Origin: Bacteroidales bacterium UBA1180
Lineage (GTDB): Bacteria; Bacteroidota; Bacteroidia; Bacteroidales; Paludibacteraceae
Length of the DNA stretch: 30,456 nt
NCBI GenBank assembly: GCA_002310195.1
Contig: DBYS01000012.1
Location: 43,556 to 74,011 of the forward strand
Reading direction: 5' to 3'
The translations under genes were made by a program, and so were the position numbers. Below, in pieces: positions 15,891-24,839 of this stretch; position 1 is the first letter of the stretch; the number at the start of each line of letters is the position of its first letter. Below the pieces are notes generated by a model that saw only the letters and a program-made list of their open reading frames with translations, searched no databases and was not told the DNA's origin.

Positions 15891-16991
15891 ATGAAAAAGT
15901 CTTTACTCCTTCTCATCTCTGCCGCTTTCGTTTTGGCGGCATGCAACGCTCCGAAAGCATCGGACGAGTCGGCCTCGCCTGCAGACAAGGTTCTGCTGCG
16001 TGATTTTAACCCGACCGTAGTGAACAATATCCCTGTTACTCAGGTAGATAAGGCTAAGTTCCCGATCATCGACATGCACTCGCATGACTACGTAGAGAGT
16101 GCTGCTGATATCGAGCAGTGGTGCAAGAACATGGACGAGGTTGGCGTGCTCAACACCGCTATCATGCACTGCTCATGGATCGGCCGCCCGTTTGAAGAGG
16201 TCGTAGAGCTCTATGCTCCGTACAAGGACCGCTTCCGTTTCTGGTGCTGCTTCGACTACTCAGACATGAGCGAGGAGGGTATTCAGAAAGCTTGCCAGCT
16301 GCTCGAGCGCTATCACAACGAGCTCGGCGCAGTGGGCGTCGGTGAACTTGGCGATAAGGGCGAGGGTGACACATACGCCCGTCCCAAGGAAGGTAAAGAC
16401 ATACATATCGACGACGCTCGTATCCAACCGCTCATCCGCAAAGCCGGTGAGCTGAAGATGCCGATCAGCATCCATATAGCTGAGCCGTACTGGATGTATC
16501 TGCCTATGGATGAGACGAATGACGGCCTTGTGAACGCTGTGACCTGGCACGTGGATACCACTAACTGCTACGGCTACTGGAAGCTCATGGAGACCTTCGA
16601 GAACGCTGTCCGCGAGAACCCGGGCACGCTGTTCATCGCTTGCCATTACCTGAATATGTCGCACGACTGGCCGCACCTCGGCGCACTGCTTGACAAGTAC
16701 CCGAACATGTATGTGGACATCTCTGCCCGTGTGGCCGAGAGCGCACATACACCGCGCGCTACACGCGAGTTCCTCATCAAGTATCAGGATCGCGTACTCT
16801 TCGGCACGGACAACGGCTATGAACTGCAGATGTACCGCAACATCTTCCGCGTACTCGAGAGCAACGACGAGCACTTCTATATCCCCGAGTACGGTTACCA
16901 CTGGGCTCTCTCGGGCTTCAATCTGCCTGACGAAGTGCTTAAGAAGATCTACCACGACAACGCCGAGCGAATCTTGAACGAGTACAAATAA
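15891..16991 (+). CDS. Amidohydrolase (COG2159-like) lipoprotein
   Basis: The start is placed at 15891, 30 bp after a -7 element, because MKKSLLLLISAAFVLAAC is a complete lipoprotein signal (lipid Cys18). An upstream in-frame ATG at 15777 would put the promoter inside the gene. The 366-residue protein has an amidohydrolase/metal-dependent hydrolase TIM-barrel pattern: HxH motif DMHSH (His63, His65), GVGELGDKGEG near 149-159, SIHIAE (His195), ACHYLN (His252) and a late Asp in LFGTDNG (Asp307). These match metal ligands and catalytic Asp of amidohydrolase family 2. The reaction could be hydrolysis or decarboxylation; the substrate is unknown. As the first gene of the SusCD operon and an exported lipoprotein, it probably acts on a glycan substituent or a released fragment. 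Confidence 0.82.
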   Translation: MKKSLLLLISAAFVLAACNAPKASDESASPADKVLLRDFNPTVVNNIPVTQVDKAKFPIIDMHSHDYVESAADIEQWCKNMDEVGVLNTAIMHCSWIGRPFEEVVELYAPYKDRFRFWCCFDYSDMSEEGIQKACQLLERYHNELGAVGVGELGDKGEGDTYARPKEGKDIHIDDARIQPLIRKAGELKMPISIHIAEPYWMYLPMDETNDGLVNAVTWHVDTTNCYGYWKLMETFENAVRENPGTLFIACHYLNMSHDWPHLGALLDKYPNMYVDISARVAESAHTPRATREFLIKYQDRVLFGTDNGYELQMYRNIFRVLESNDEHFYIPEYGYHWALSGFNLPDEVLKKIYHDNAERILNEYK

Positions 16992-16993
16992 GT

Positions 16994-17023
16994 CAACAAC
17001 TGCCAACAACTACCAACAATTAT
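16994..17023 (+). repeat. 10-bp tandem repeat, near copy of 105-134
   Basis: Units CAACAACTGC (16994-17003), CAACAACTAC (17004-17013) and CAACAATTAT (17014-17023) follow the amidohydrolase stop. Compared with 105-134, the first two units differ by one A/T change each. In both places the stop codon TAA leads straight into GTCAACAAC, and a lipoprotein gene starts about 9 bp after the array. Confidence 0.75.
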
Positions 17024-17032
17024 TGCCGACTC

Positions 17033-18964
17033 ATGAAGAAAAGTTTATTATACCTACTTGGCTTTGCGGCATTGATGACCGCTTGCCAGCCGAAGCCTGA
17101 CACCGAGCGTCTCGTGTGCGCTGAGGCGGACATGCAGGAGTTCCCGTATCAGAAGAACGGCCTGCACGTGGTTAAACAGCAGACCATTACGCCCGTCGAA
17201 GGTGTAGAAGGTCTTGAGGTGATTGAGACCCGCTTCATCAACCTCGGCAAGCCTGTGACCGTTAAGGCTTATGAGCTCTGCCGCACAGAGGTGGAGGCGA
17301 AGGAGGATGTCGTATGGTCACTCCAACCCACATCCACCAACGCCCGTCTGGACTGGGTGCTGCCGGTGAAGGAAGGTTTCGAAAAGCAGAACTACCTCGG
17401 CATGAACAACTCTGATTACGGCGGAGGTATACCGGTGGTTGATCTCTGGCAGCGCGATGGCGGCGTAGCTATCGGTCTGTTTGAGCCAGTGCTCCGTATG
17501 ATCTCGATGCCGGTAGAATGGAAGCGCTACGGCAATACCGTTACGATGGTGCTGCGTTATGATCTGCCCGAGTCGATCGAGCTTGCAAAAGGCGATACAC
17601 TCAACTGCTATAAGGCGTTCCGCCTGACGCACAAGGGCGATTACTTCAATGCTCTGCGCGTGTTCAGCGAGTACATGCAAGCCAACGTAGGCATACAGAT
17701 GCAACCGTCCGAGCCGGAAGCTTTCGAGCCCGTGTGGTGCGCTTGGGGTTACGGACGTCCGTTCAAGATGAACATGGTGCTGGGTACATTGGATAAGGTG
17801 GCAGAGCTCGGATTTACATGGGTGGATATCGACGACGGCTATCAGATCGCCGAAGGCGACTGGAACACCAACGAGTACTTCCCCGGAGGCGATGCAGATA
17901 TGCGTCATATCACCGATGAGGTACACAAACGCGGCATGAAAGCCAAACTGTGGTGGGCACCGCTGGCGGCTGATCCGGATACCAAACTGGTGAAAGAACA
18001 TCCTGAGATGTTGCTGCTTACCAGCGAATGGGCACACGAGTATATCACATGGTGGGACAGCTGGTATCTCTCACCGATCAATCCTGCTGTGGATGCATAC
18101 ACCAGTGACCTGCTGAAAATGTTTTTGCAGCGCTGGAACTTTGACGGATTGAAGATCGACGGCCAGCACCTCAATTGCTGCATGCCTGATTACAACGAGC
18201 TTACAGGATTGGATAATGCTTGGGAAGCTCCGGAGAAGATGTACACCTATTATGAGAAGATCTACAAGCAGGCACGCCAGTACAAGTCGGACGCTGTTAT
18301 TCAGATCTGCCCGTGCGGATGCGCCGTTAACTATTGGATCATTCCTCAGATCAACCAGGCTGTTGCATCCGACCCGATGAGTTCGTGCCAGGTGCGTATG
18401 AAACGCAAAGCTTACGCAGCTATGGCTCCGCAACTGGCTTATTACGGCGATCATATAGAATTGACTGACGGCGGCAATGATTTTGCTACGCAGATCGGTA
18501 CAGGTTCGGTGATTGGAACGAAGTTTACGTGGCCGAAAGACAATCCCGACTGGAAGGAAGGTCCGTTCCTCCTGACGCCGGAGAAAGAAGCGCTGCTCCG
18601 CAAATGGATGAAGATCTACAAGGAGAACAACCTTGCTCGTGGCGAGTACTTGAATCTCTACACATGGGGCTATGACTATCCTGAGGCTCACGTCATCCGC
18701 CAGAACGATGCGTTGTACTACGCGTTCTACGTCAATCCCGAGGCTCCGCTCGGTGCAATGGATCCTGCACATGTTGACAAGGCATCGATTCCCGAACCGA
18801 CCTATAGCGGCACAATCGAGCTCCGCGGCCTTGAGGCCGGCAAGACCTACACCGCCGTTGAGTACACCGCTGACGAGCCCCGCTCGTTCACCGTGGACGG
18901 CAGCAACCCGAAGATCGATGTGAACTTCGAGCGCAGTTACTTACTGAAATTAACTGAAAACTAA
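17033..18964 (+). CDS. GH36-type alpha-galactosidase-like lipoprotein
   Basis: The protein has 643 residues with lipoprotein signal MKKSLLYLLGFAALMTAC (Cys18). The N-terminal beta-sandwich (about 25-225) precedes a TIM barrel (about 230-545) and a C-terminal beta domain (about 555-643). Clan GH-D marks are WVDIDDGYQ (263-271), AKLWWAP (304-310), the nucleophile strand DGLKIDGQ (371-378; Asp376) and the likely acid/base Asp447 in ASDPMSS. These families hydrolyse terminal alpha-galactose or alpha-N-acetylgalactosamine with retention. The lipid anchor suggests it acts at the surface or periplasmic face, next to SusCD. It is 41 bp after the amidohydrolase and 17 bp before SusC. GH36 versus a neighbouring clan member, and galactose versus GalNAc, are not decided. 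Confidence 0.82.
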   Translation: MKKSLLYLLGFAALMTACQPKPDTERLVCAEADMQEFPYQKNGLHVVKQQTITPVEGVEGLEVIETRFINLGKPVTVKAYELCRTEVEAKEDVVWSLQPTSTNARLDWVLPVKEGFEKQNYLGMNNSDYGGGIPVVDLWQRDGGVAIGLFEPVLRMISMPVEWKRYGNTVTMVLRYDLPESIELAKGDTLNCYKAFRLTHKGDYFNALRVFSEYMQANVGIQMQPSEPEAFEPVWCAWGYGRPFKMNMVLGTLDKVAELGFTWVDIDDGYQIAEGDWNTNEYFPGGDADMRHITDEVHKRGMKAKLWWAPLAADPDTKLVKEHPEMLLLTSEWAHEYITWWDSWYLSPINPAVDAYTSDLLKMFLQRWNFDGLKIDGQHLNCCMPDYNELTGLDNAWEAPEKMYTYYEKIYKQARQYKSDAVIQICPCGCAVNYWIIPQINQAVASDPMSSCQVRMKRKAYAAMAPQLAYYGDHIELTDGGNDFATQIGTGSVIGTKFTWPKDNPDWKEGPFLLTPEKEALLRKWMKIYKENNLARGEYLNLYTWGYDYPEAHVIRQNDALYYAFYVNPEAPLGAMDPAHVDKASIPEPTYSGTIELRGLEAGKTYTAVEYTADEPRSFTVDGSNPKIDVNFERSYLLKLTEN

Positions 18965-18981
18965 CCAAAATATTTAATTAC

Positions 18982-21960
18982 ATGAAACGATTTCCAGCAA
19001 TCCTATTGAGCCTGATGCTTGCTGTATCAGCATTTGCTGACATCAACGTGAAGGGCAAGGTTATCGATGCCGACGGCTCGGAACCTCTGATTGGTGTAAG
19101 TATCCTCGTGCAGGGTACTACTAACGGTACTGTTACCGACTTCGACGGTAACTTCGAAATGACAGTGCCCGACAAAGCAGTGCTGCAATTCTCGTACATC
19201 GGCTACAAGCCCATTGAGGTGCGTGCCGTGCCGGAGATGAACGTAATCATGGAGTCTGACGCTATCCAGATGCAGGAAGTGGTCTCCATCGGTTATTCAT
19301 CCGTTAAACGTGCCGAGTTGAGCTCTGCCGTTGTTACTGTATCGGCTGACGAACTGACTGACGTTACTACGAGTGACGTGGGTAACATGCTTCAAGGTAA
19401 GGTGGCAGGTGTACAAGTCAGCAACTCCACCGGTCAACCGGGTGCCGGCGCACAGATCCGTATCCGTGGTACAGGTTCAATCACCGCAGCCAGCGATCCT
19501 GTTTACGTAGTCGATGGTGTGATGGGCGGAACATTCAACCCCAATGACGTAGAGAGCATCACTGTGTTGAAGGATGCCGGTACTACGGGCATCTACGGTG
19601 CAGCCGCTGCCGGCGGTGTTATCGTTGTAACTACCAAGCAGGGCAGTAAAAACGAAAAGGCACGCGTGAACGTACGAGTAACCGCGGGTGCTACCCAACC
19701 GTTGTTTGGTAAGTTCCAACTGATGAACTCTGAGGAACTTTATTACTACCACAAGTCGATGTACTCGCCTGCCGTTTTCAAGCAGTTGCGCCCGTCTTCA
19801 CTGTTGGATCTGGATTTCAACTGGCAGAACGAGTTCTTCCGCACCGGCACGACGCAAGACTACTACATCTCCGTAGCCGGCGGTACGCAGAAGTTAGGTT
19901 ACTATGCTTCGTTCGACTATTACAAGCAGGACGGTACGTTCATCAATACCGGATATGATCATTTTTCCGGGCGTGTTAATCTGAACGCTGAAGTGTTCAA
20001 GTGGCTGGATATGAAAGTCAGTGCATACTTCAAAAAAGCACAATCCGAGAGTGAAGCTTCATGGCGTATGATGAATGACGCGTACTACAAGACACCGTGG
20101 GATGATCCTTACGATGCGAACGGAGTGCCCATCTATATCAACTCTGCCAAGCGTCCGGGAGGCGGAGATTGGTATTCGCAGGACAAGTGGAACGCGCTGC
20201 ACAACACTCTGTATGACTATTCTCGCGGTAACTCTTTGGAAATGGGTGCAGACTTGCAACTCAACTTCCGGATTACCGACTGGTTGACTCTCCAATCCAC
20301 GAACCGCTTCTCGCATAGCAACTCGAAGTGGACTGCATATCAGGATCCCCGTACGTTCCACCCCGAGAACAAAGGTGCACTTGAAGAGTCGTTGGATCAG
20401 AGTTATTCGTTTGGTACGATCAATATCCTGAAGGCTTCGTATCAGTGGGGCGCTCATTCGGTAAATGGCATGATTGGTTACGAGTACGGCAGATGGAAGA
20501 GTGAATATACCACCGCCTCCGGTACGGGTATGCCGGAAGGCGTGGATGCTCTTAATGCAACCGTTCCTCAGAATGTGTCGGGCTATCGGGATTCGGGACG
20601 TAGTTGGGCAGCTTTCGCTCAAGCAGGCTACGACTATGGCAAACGATACTTCATTAACGCCACGTTCCGTGCCGAGGCAAGTACTATCTTCCCCCGCAAT
20701 CACCGTGTAGGTTACTTCCCCTCGGTGGCAGCCAGCTGGTTGATCAGCAACGAAGATTTCATGAAAAATCAAAAGACGGTCAGCTTCCTCAAGCTTCGTG
20801 CTTCGTATGGTATAACGGGTAACAACAATATTCCGGCCTACAAGTACCTGTCTACCTTCACTTTGAATGTATCCTACAATAATAAGACAGCTGCTGTTAT
20901 TAGCCGTTTGGGCAATGACAACCTAATATGGGAGACTGCGAATATGGCCACCGTAGGTGTGGACATCGCATTCATCGACCGCATTGACATGTCACTTGAC
21001 TTCTACAACACCGACAACACCGGCCTGTTGCTGGAAGTGCCCAAGGCTCCTTCGTCAGGATTCTCATCAGGTATGGAGAATGCCGGATCCGTTCGTAACC
21101 AAGGTGTTGAGTATCGCATTGATGCGCAGGCTATCAAGAACAAAGACTGGCGTTGGGATATCGGCTTCAATATCGGTCTTAACCGCAACCGCGTAACCTA
21201 CACGCCGGATCACAAGCCGTTCCTGATGTCTGCTTCCGGCGTTAACCAGCAGGTTAAAGAGGGACAGGATATCTACTCGTGGTATATGAAGGAGTGGGCA
21301 GGTGTTGATCCCGCTAACGGTGACCCGCTGTGGTATGTAGTAGATGAAGATGGCAAGTATGTGCTTGATGCCAATGGCGACAAGACAACCACCAACGACT
21401 ACAATGCTACCAACCCGCACGTAGTGGGTAAGGCTACTCCTATCTTCCAAGGCGGTCTGAATACTCAGGTTAGCTGGAAGGGCTTGAGTCTGAGTATCAA
21501 CACTAACTTTACTTACGGAAACAAAGTGTATAACTACAACCGCCAGGCTCTGGATGCCGATGGTGCATACATGGGTTATAACCAGTATTCGATTGAGAAC
21601 TCCAAACTCGGTTGGACTCGTTGGGAGTATCCTGGAGACGAGGCAACTCACCCGAAAGCTGTTGCATTCAACGGCACCAGCTCAAACGGAATTTCGAGCC
21701 GTTACTTGGAAGATGGAAGTTTCTTCCGTCTGAAGAACATCACGTTGAGTTACGACTTTGCTCACTCGCTCATTCCGAAGAATATTATGACCAAGTGCCG
21801 CGTATATATATCGGCAGACAATGTCTTGACGGCAACCAAGTTCTCCGGTATGGATCCTGAGGTCAGCATCTCTAACACTACATACAATCTTGCAGGTATG
21901 TATGCCGATCACTATCCCGTTGCTCGTAATATCTTGGGCGGTATAGAGATTGAGTTCTGA
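18982..21960 (+). CDS. SusC/RagA-family TonB-dependent outer-membrane transporter
   Basis: This 992-residue protein has a signal peptide (about 1-20), a carboxypeptidase-D regulatory-like domain (about 23-92; VKGKVIDADGSEPLIGVS), then a TonB plug (about 100-225) with the family motif DPVYVVDG and the GIYGAAAAGGVIVVTTKQG block, then a 22-strand-type beta-barrel ending in the usual aromatic strand (ILGGIEIEF). It imports oligosaccharides across the outer membrane with the SusD partner encoded next. The length is normal and no frameshift is seen. No N-terminal signalling (STN) extension is present, so it is not coupled to an anti-sigma factor. It follows the GH36 gene by 17 bp in one operon. Confidence 0.97.
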   Translation: MKRFPAILLSLMLAVSAFADINVKGKVIDADGSEPLIGVSILVQGTTNGTVTDFDGNFEMTVPDKAVLQFSYIGYKPIEVRAVPEMNVIMESDAIQMQEVVSIGYSSVKRAELSSAVVTVSADELTDVTTSDVGNMLQGKVAGVQVSNSTGQPGAGAQIRIRGTGSITAASDPVYVVDGVMGGTFNPNDVESITVLKDAGTTGIYGAAAAGGVIVVTTKQGSKNEKARVNVRVTAGATQPLFGKFQLMNSEELYYYHKSMYSPAVFKQLRPSSLLDLDFNWQNEFFRTGTTQDYYISVAGGTQKLGYYASFDYYKQDGTFINTGYDHFSGRVNLNAEVFKWLDMKVSAYFKKAQSESEASWRMMNDAYYKTPWDDPYDANGVPIYINSAKRPGGGDWYSQDKWNALHNTLYDYSRGNSLEMGADLQLNFRITDWLTLQSTNRFSHSNSKWTAYQDPRTFHPENKGALEESLDQSYSFGTINILKASYQWGAHSVNGMIGYEYGRWKSEYTTASGTGMPEGVDALNATVPQNVSGYRDSGRSWAAFAQAGYDYGKRYFINATFRAEASTIFPRNHRVGYFPSVAASWLISNEDFMKNQKTVSFLKLRASYGITGNNNIPAYKYLSTFTLNVSYNNKTAAVISRLGNDNLIWETANMATVGVDIAFIDRIDMSLDFYNTDNTGLLLEVPKAPSSGFSSGMENAGSVRNQGVEYRIDAQAIKNKDWRWDIGFNIGLNRNRVTYTPDHKPFLMSASGVNQQVKEGQDIYSWYMKEWAGVDPANGDPLWYVVDEDGKYVLDANGDKTTTNDYNATNPHVVGKATPIFQGGLNTQVSWKGLSLSINTNFTYGNKVYNYNRQALDADGAYMGYNQYSIENSKLGWTRWEYPGDEATHPKAVAFNGTSSNGISSRYLEDGSFFRLKNITLSYDFAHSLIPKNIMTKCRVYISADNVLTATKFSGMDPEVSISNTTYNLAGMYADHYPVARNILGGIEIEF

Positions 21961-21963
21961 TAA

Positions 21964-21995
21964 GAGTTAATGAAATAGTGAGTTAACGAATTAAT
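21964..21995 (+). repeat. Degenerate 16-bp tandem repeat in the SusC-SusD spacer
   Basis: GAGTTAATGAAATAGT (21964-21979) is followed by GAGTTAACGAATTAAT (21980-21995), 12 of 16 identical. The shorter motif GTTAAYGA/ATTAATGA recurs three times. It occupies the whole SusC-SusD gap up to the first possible ATG. Confidence 0.5.
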
Positions 21996-22008
21996 GAAGA
22001 ATAGAATT

Positions 22009-23739
22009 ATGAAAACAAAAGCATTATATCTAATCGCAGCACTCGGTTTAGTAGTGCTCGGTTTTAGCAGTTGCGATGAGCCGTTTCCTACGGATGAGTT
22101 AAACAGCGAGGTGCTGCTTAGCAGTGAATCCGGCATAGAGTACGTCCTCGATGGTTGTTATGCTATGCTCAAGGATGAATATGAATACGTTGAGTATGCA
22201 TCCAGTAATACCTATGTCCGTCACTATTTGCAGGACGCCGAGTTCCCGAGTGACAACATCTGTTTGTCCGGTCAGACCTCTGACCCGCTTGCCAAGGCTA
22301 CATGGTACAAGATGACTGATCACCTCAAGAACATCGAGTTGCCGTGGTGGATTGGCTATAAGGTTATCTTTACGGCCAATACGGTAATCGAAACGGTAGA
22401 GAAAAGGCAACCGACCGCGGAAGAGCGCTCTGCCGCTACGAACCAGTTGCTTGGTGAGGCTTATTTCCTCCGTGGCATGATTCACTTCCACCTCGTCAAC
22501 CTGTTCGGAAGGCAATATACTCTTGGGCGTGACAATTTAGGCATACCTCTTCGTGTTAGCACGAATACCAACGAGACCACGCGTGCTACCGTTGGTGAAG
22601 TGTATGACCAGGTCGTGCTTGACCTGCGCAAGGCAGCTGACCTGATGAATGCTCCGAGGCATGCAACCGACAATCCGGGAGCATATGCGACCAAGAATAC
22701 CGCGCTCGGTCTGCTCTCGCGTGTGTACCTCTATATGGAAGAGAACCAGAAAGTGCTTGACGTAATTGCTGAGATGGGTGACCCTGTGTCGCATTTGGAC
22801 TCCGACTATGCCAATTATTTCGCTAAAGCACCAACCAGTAAGGAGACCTTGCTCTGCATCTATCACTCTCCTCTCAATGAGAATCGCGGGCAATCCAGTA
22901 TCGGTAGTATGTACACAGCTGCCGGCGGTGGCTGGGGCGAGGTATATGCAAGCGATCCGCTGATGAACCTCTACGAACGCTATCCTGAGGATATCCGACT
23001 GAGTTATATACAACTGCAGATAGAGGTTGATGATCGTCAGCCGTTAAAGAACAAACCGGTAGTTTTCTTCCCTGTTAAATCTAGTGACGACTATCGGAGC
23101 AACCTATATGCTGAGATATTGACTGATGGTGAAGGCAAGTATTGCGAATTAGAAGGTACTAAATACCGTATCAATGAGAGAAAGGTCAATGGCATGAACG
23201 AACCGGATGACGCAGGCGAATATACCGTGTATTACGTTACCTACGGTGGCGAAGAGTGCCCTGCACGTCTGTATGACAAATTCCCCATACATCGCAATAC
23301 ATATCCTAACTACTTTATTACCAAGTTCTCGTATCAAGATGGTGAGCCGATGCTTTCTTCGCCGGTATTCCTGCGTTGGGGTGAGATTGTGCTGAACCGT
23401 GCCGAGGCTGAGGCTAAACTTGGCAAGAATGTTGAAGCCCTGGATGATGTCAACGTTATGCGTACGCGTGCGGGCATTCCTGCAGCAGGTATGTTTGCCG
23501 TCGGCAATATGCATGGTTATGCTTCCGTGCTTGACGTGGTCCTGGACGAGCGCCGTATGGAGCTCGCATTCGAGGGACATCGTCGTAACGACGTTTACCG
23601 TAACAAGCGCGATATGGACCGTCGCTATGCCGGTACGCAGCCATGGGAGGTTATCCCCTATACGGCTGACAAGATTCAGTATCCTATCCCTTACAATGAA
23701 TATACTGTAAGTGGCATACCCCAAAATCCCGGTTATTAA
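22009..23739 (+). CDS. SusD/RagB-family nutrient-binding lipoprotein
   Basis: From the chosen start the protein has 576 residues with signal MKTKALYLIAALGLVVLGFS and lipid Cys22. An in-frame ATG at 21994 would add five residues, but it sits at the edge of the spacer repeat, so 22009 is preferred. SusD hallmarks are LLGEAYFLRGMIHFHLVNLFG (split here for length: EAYFLRGMIH and FHLVNLFG), ALGLLSRVYLYM, the late TPR segment LRWGEIVLNRAEAEAKLG, LDERRMELAFEGHRRND, and the terminal PQNPGY. It caps the SusC barrel on the cell surface and binds the glycan. The conserved SusCD order and 48-bp gap support this. The ligand is not predictable by eye. Confidence 0.96.
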   Translation: MKTKALYLIAALGLVVLGFSSCDEPFPTDELNSEVLLSSESGIEYVLDGCYAMLKDEYEYVEYASSNTYVRHYLQDAEFPSDNICLSGQTSDPLAKATWYKMTDHLKNIELPWWIGYKVIFTANTVIETVEKRQPTAEERSAATNQLLGEAYFLRGMIHFHLVNLFGRQYTLGRDNLGIPLRVSTNTNETTRATVGEVYDQVVLDLRKAADLMNAPRHATDNPGAYATKNTALGLLSRVYLYMEENQKVLDVIAEMGDPVSHLDSDYANYFAKAPTSKETLLCIYHSPLNENRGQSSIGSMYTAAGGGWGEVYASDPLMNLYERYPEDIRLSYIQLQIEVDDRQPLKNKPVVFFPVKSSDDYRSNLYAEILTDGEGKYCELEGTKYRINERKVNGMNEPDDAGEYTVYYVTYGGEECPARLYDKFPIHRNTYPNYFITKFSYQDGEPMLSSPVFLRWGEIVLNRAEAEAKLGKNVEALDDVNVMRTRAGIPAAGMFAVGNMHGYASVLDVVLDERRMELAFEGHRRNDVYRNKRDMDRRYAGTQPWEVIPYTADKIQYPIPYNEYTVSGIPQNPGY

Positions 23740-23745
23740 GCCGTG

Positions 23746-23775
23746 ATTAATAAATCAAACGTTTTATTTATTAAT
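23746..23775. promoter_or_regulatory. 30-bp A+T-rich palindrome between SusD and the PKD lipoprotein
   Basis: ATTAATAAAT (23746-23755) is the reverse complement of ATTTATTAAT (23766-23775), with a nearly symmetric AAACGTTT centre; only one position pair breaks the full palindrome. It is followed by A/T-rich sequence up to the ATG at 23795. It could be a weak attenuator or mRNA processing point that sets the ratio of SusCD to downstream product, or a protein-binding site. Confidence 0.5.
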
Positions 23776-23794
23776 TTTAATTTTTCAAAACAAA

Positions 23795-24727
23795 ATGAAA
23801 AAGAGTTTTATTTTTGCAAGCCTTATTGCTATGGTAGCAATGCTTGCTGTTTCCTGCCAGAAGGAACTGCCTACAGCACGTTTCGACTATTCGGTTGATG
23901 GTCTGACCGTTACATTCCAGAACATGTCGAAGGACGCTGATGCTTTTGCTTGGGAGTTTGGCGATGGCGAGAAATCGACAGAGAAAGATCCGGTTCACAC
24001 CTATGCTGAGGCCGGAACGTATTCCGTTAAACTGACAGCTAAGAACAAAGACGGCGAGAAGTCCGTTACTCAAGATGTTGTTCTTGCAGAGGGAGCGTTC
24101 TCGATTGAAATCGACGGCGACTTCTCTGATTGGGCAAAGGTTCCTGCCGATATCCTTGCAGAGGCAAAGGTGGATGAGAACGCTACCCTCGAGGAGTGCT
24201 ACGACATCAAGTTCTGCTCTGATGCTGACTTCATCTATTTCTACATTGAGTACAATGGCCAAGAGTTCGAAGTTGAAGAGGGTGGTGAGGTAACCAACAA
24301 CACCATTGGTGTTTTGGATATCTTCATGAACACTGATGACAATGCTGAGACCGGTCATGACAGCTGGATCTGGACTAACTCCGGTGCTGATTACCTATTG
24401 GAAGGCGGAACAGACGTTGATGCTGAAACAGGTGCAGAACTGTGGTGGCCTGATGCATTCTCCTCAACAGGTACAGGATGGGATTGGGCTGAGGTTGATG
24501 GCTTTGCTGACGGTATGAAACTGTCGGAGATCAAGTCCTTCAACGGTCACAAGGCACTGGAAGGCTCGATTATGCGTGTTGCTTTGGGTAATCCGAAGAG
24601 CCTCAAAGTAGGTGTGCTTACACAAGGTGCCGGTTGGTCCGGTGAGTTCGGTGCACTGCCCGAAACCTACATCGCAGATGATGGCACGTCTGTTGTTCCT
24701 GAGATGCTGGAAGTTAAGCTCAACTAA
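23795..24727 (+). CDS. PKD-domain plus CBM9-like lipoprotein in the SusE position
   Basis: This 310-residue protein has a lipoprotein signal with Cys21. A PKD domain spans about 27-97, with the hallmark WEFGDG (53-58) and the HTYAEAGTYSVKLTA strand. The remaining part (about 102-310) begins with IEIDGDFSDWAKVP, a pattern of CBM9/DOMON-like carbohydrate-binding domains, and is acidic and Trp-rich (SWIWTN, GWDWAE). No enzymatic motif is seen. Its place right after SusD and before a terminator is that of SusE/SusF-type surface glycan-binding proteins, so it probably holds polysaccharide near SusCD. The function is inferred from context and fold pattern. Confidence 0.8.
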   Translation: MKKSFIFASLIAMVAMLAVSCQKELPTARFDYSVDGLTVTFQNMSKDADAFAWEFGDGEKSTEKDPVHTYAEAGTYSVKLTAKNKDGEKSVTQDVVLAEGAFSIEIDGDFSDWAKVPADILAEAKVDENATLEECYDIKFCSDADFIYFYIEYNGQEFEVEEGGEVTNNTIGVLDIFMNTDDNAETGHDSWIWTNSGADYLLEGGTDVDAETGAELWWPDAFSSTGTGWDWAEVDGFADGMKLSEIKSFNGHKALEGSIMRVALGNPKSLKVGVLTQGAGWSGEFGALPETYIADDGTSVVPEMLEVKLN

Positions 24728-24742
24728 TCAATTGTTTGCCAA

Positions 24743-24784
24743 AGGCGACTGCCCTTCGGGGTAGCCGCCTGCGGCATTTTTTTT
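24743..24784 (+). terminator. Rho-independent terminator of the SusCD operon
   Basis: AGGCGACTGCCC (24743-24754) pairs with GGGTAGCCGCCT (24759-24770) around a stable TTCG loop, with one G-U pair and one mismatch. A short GCGGCA and a run of eight T (24777-24784) follow. It comes 16 bp after the PKD lipoprotein stop and separates the SusCD operon from the DUF4874/DUF4832 gene. Confidence 0.85.
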
Positions 24785-24839
24785 ATTGCTGCTATGAAGC
24801 AGCGCAACGTTCTGTTTCAAACACATAAACAAGCTTAAT

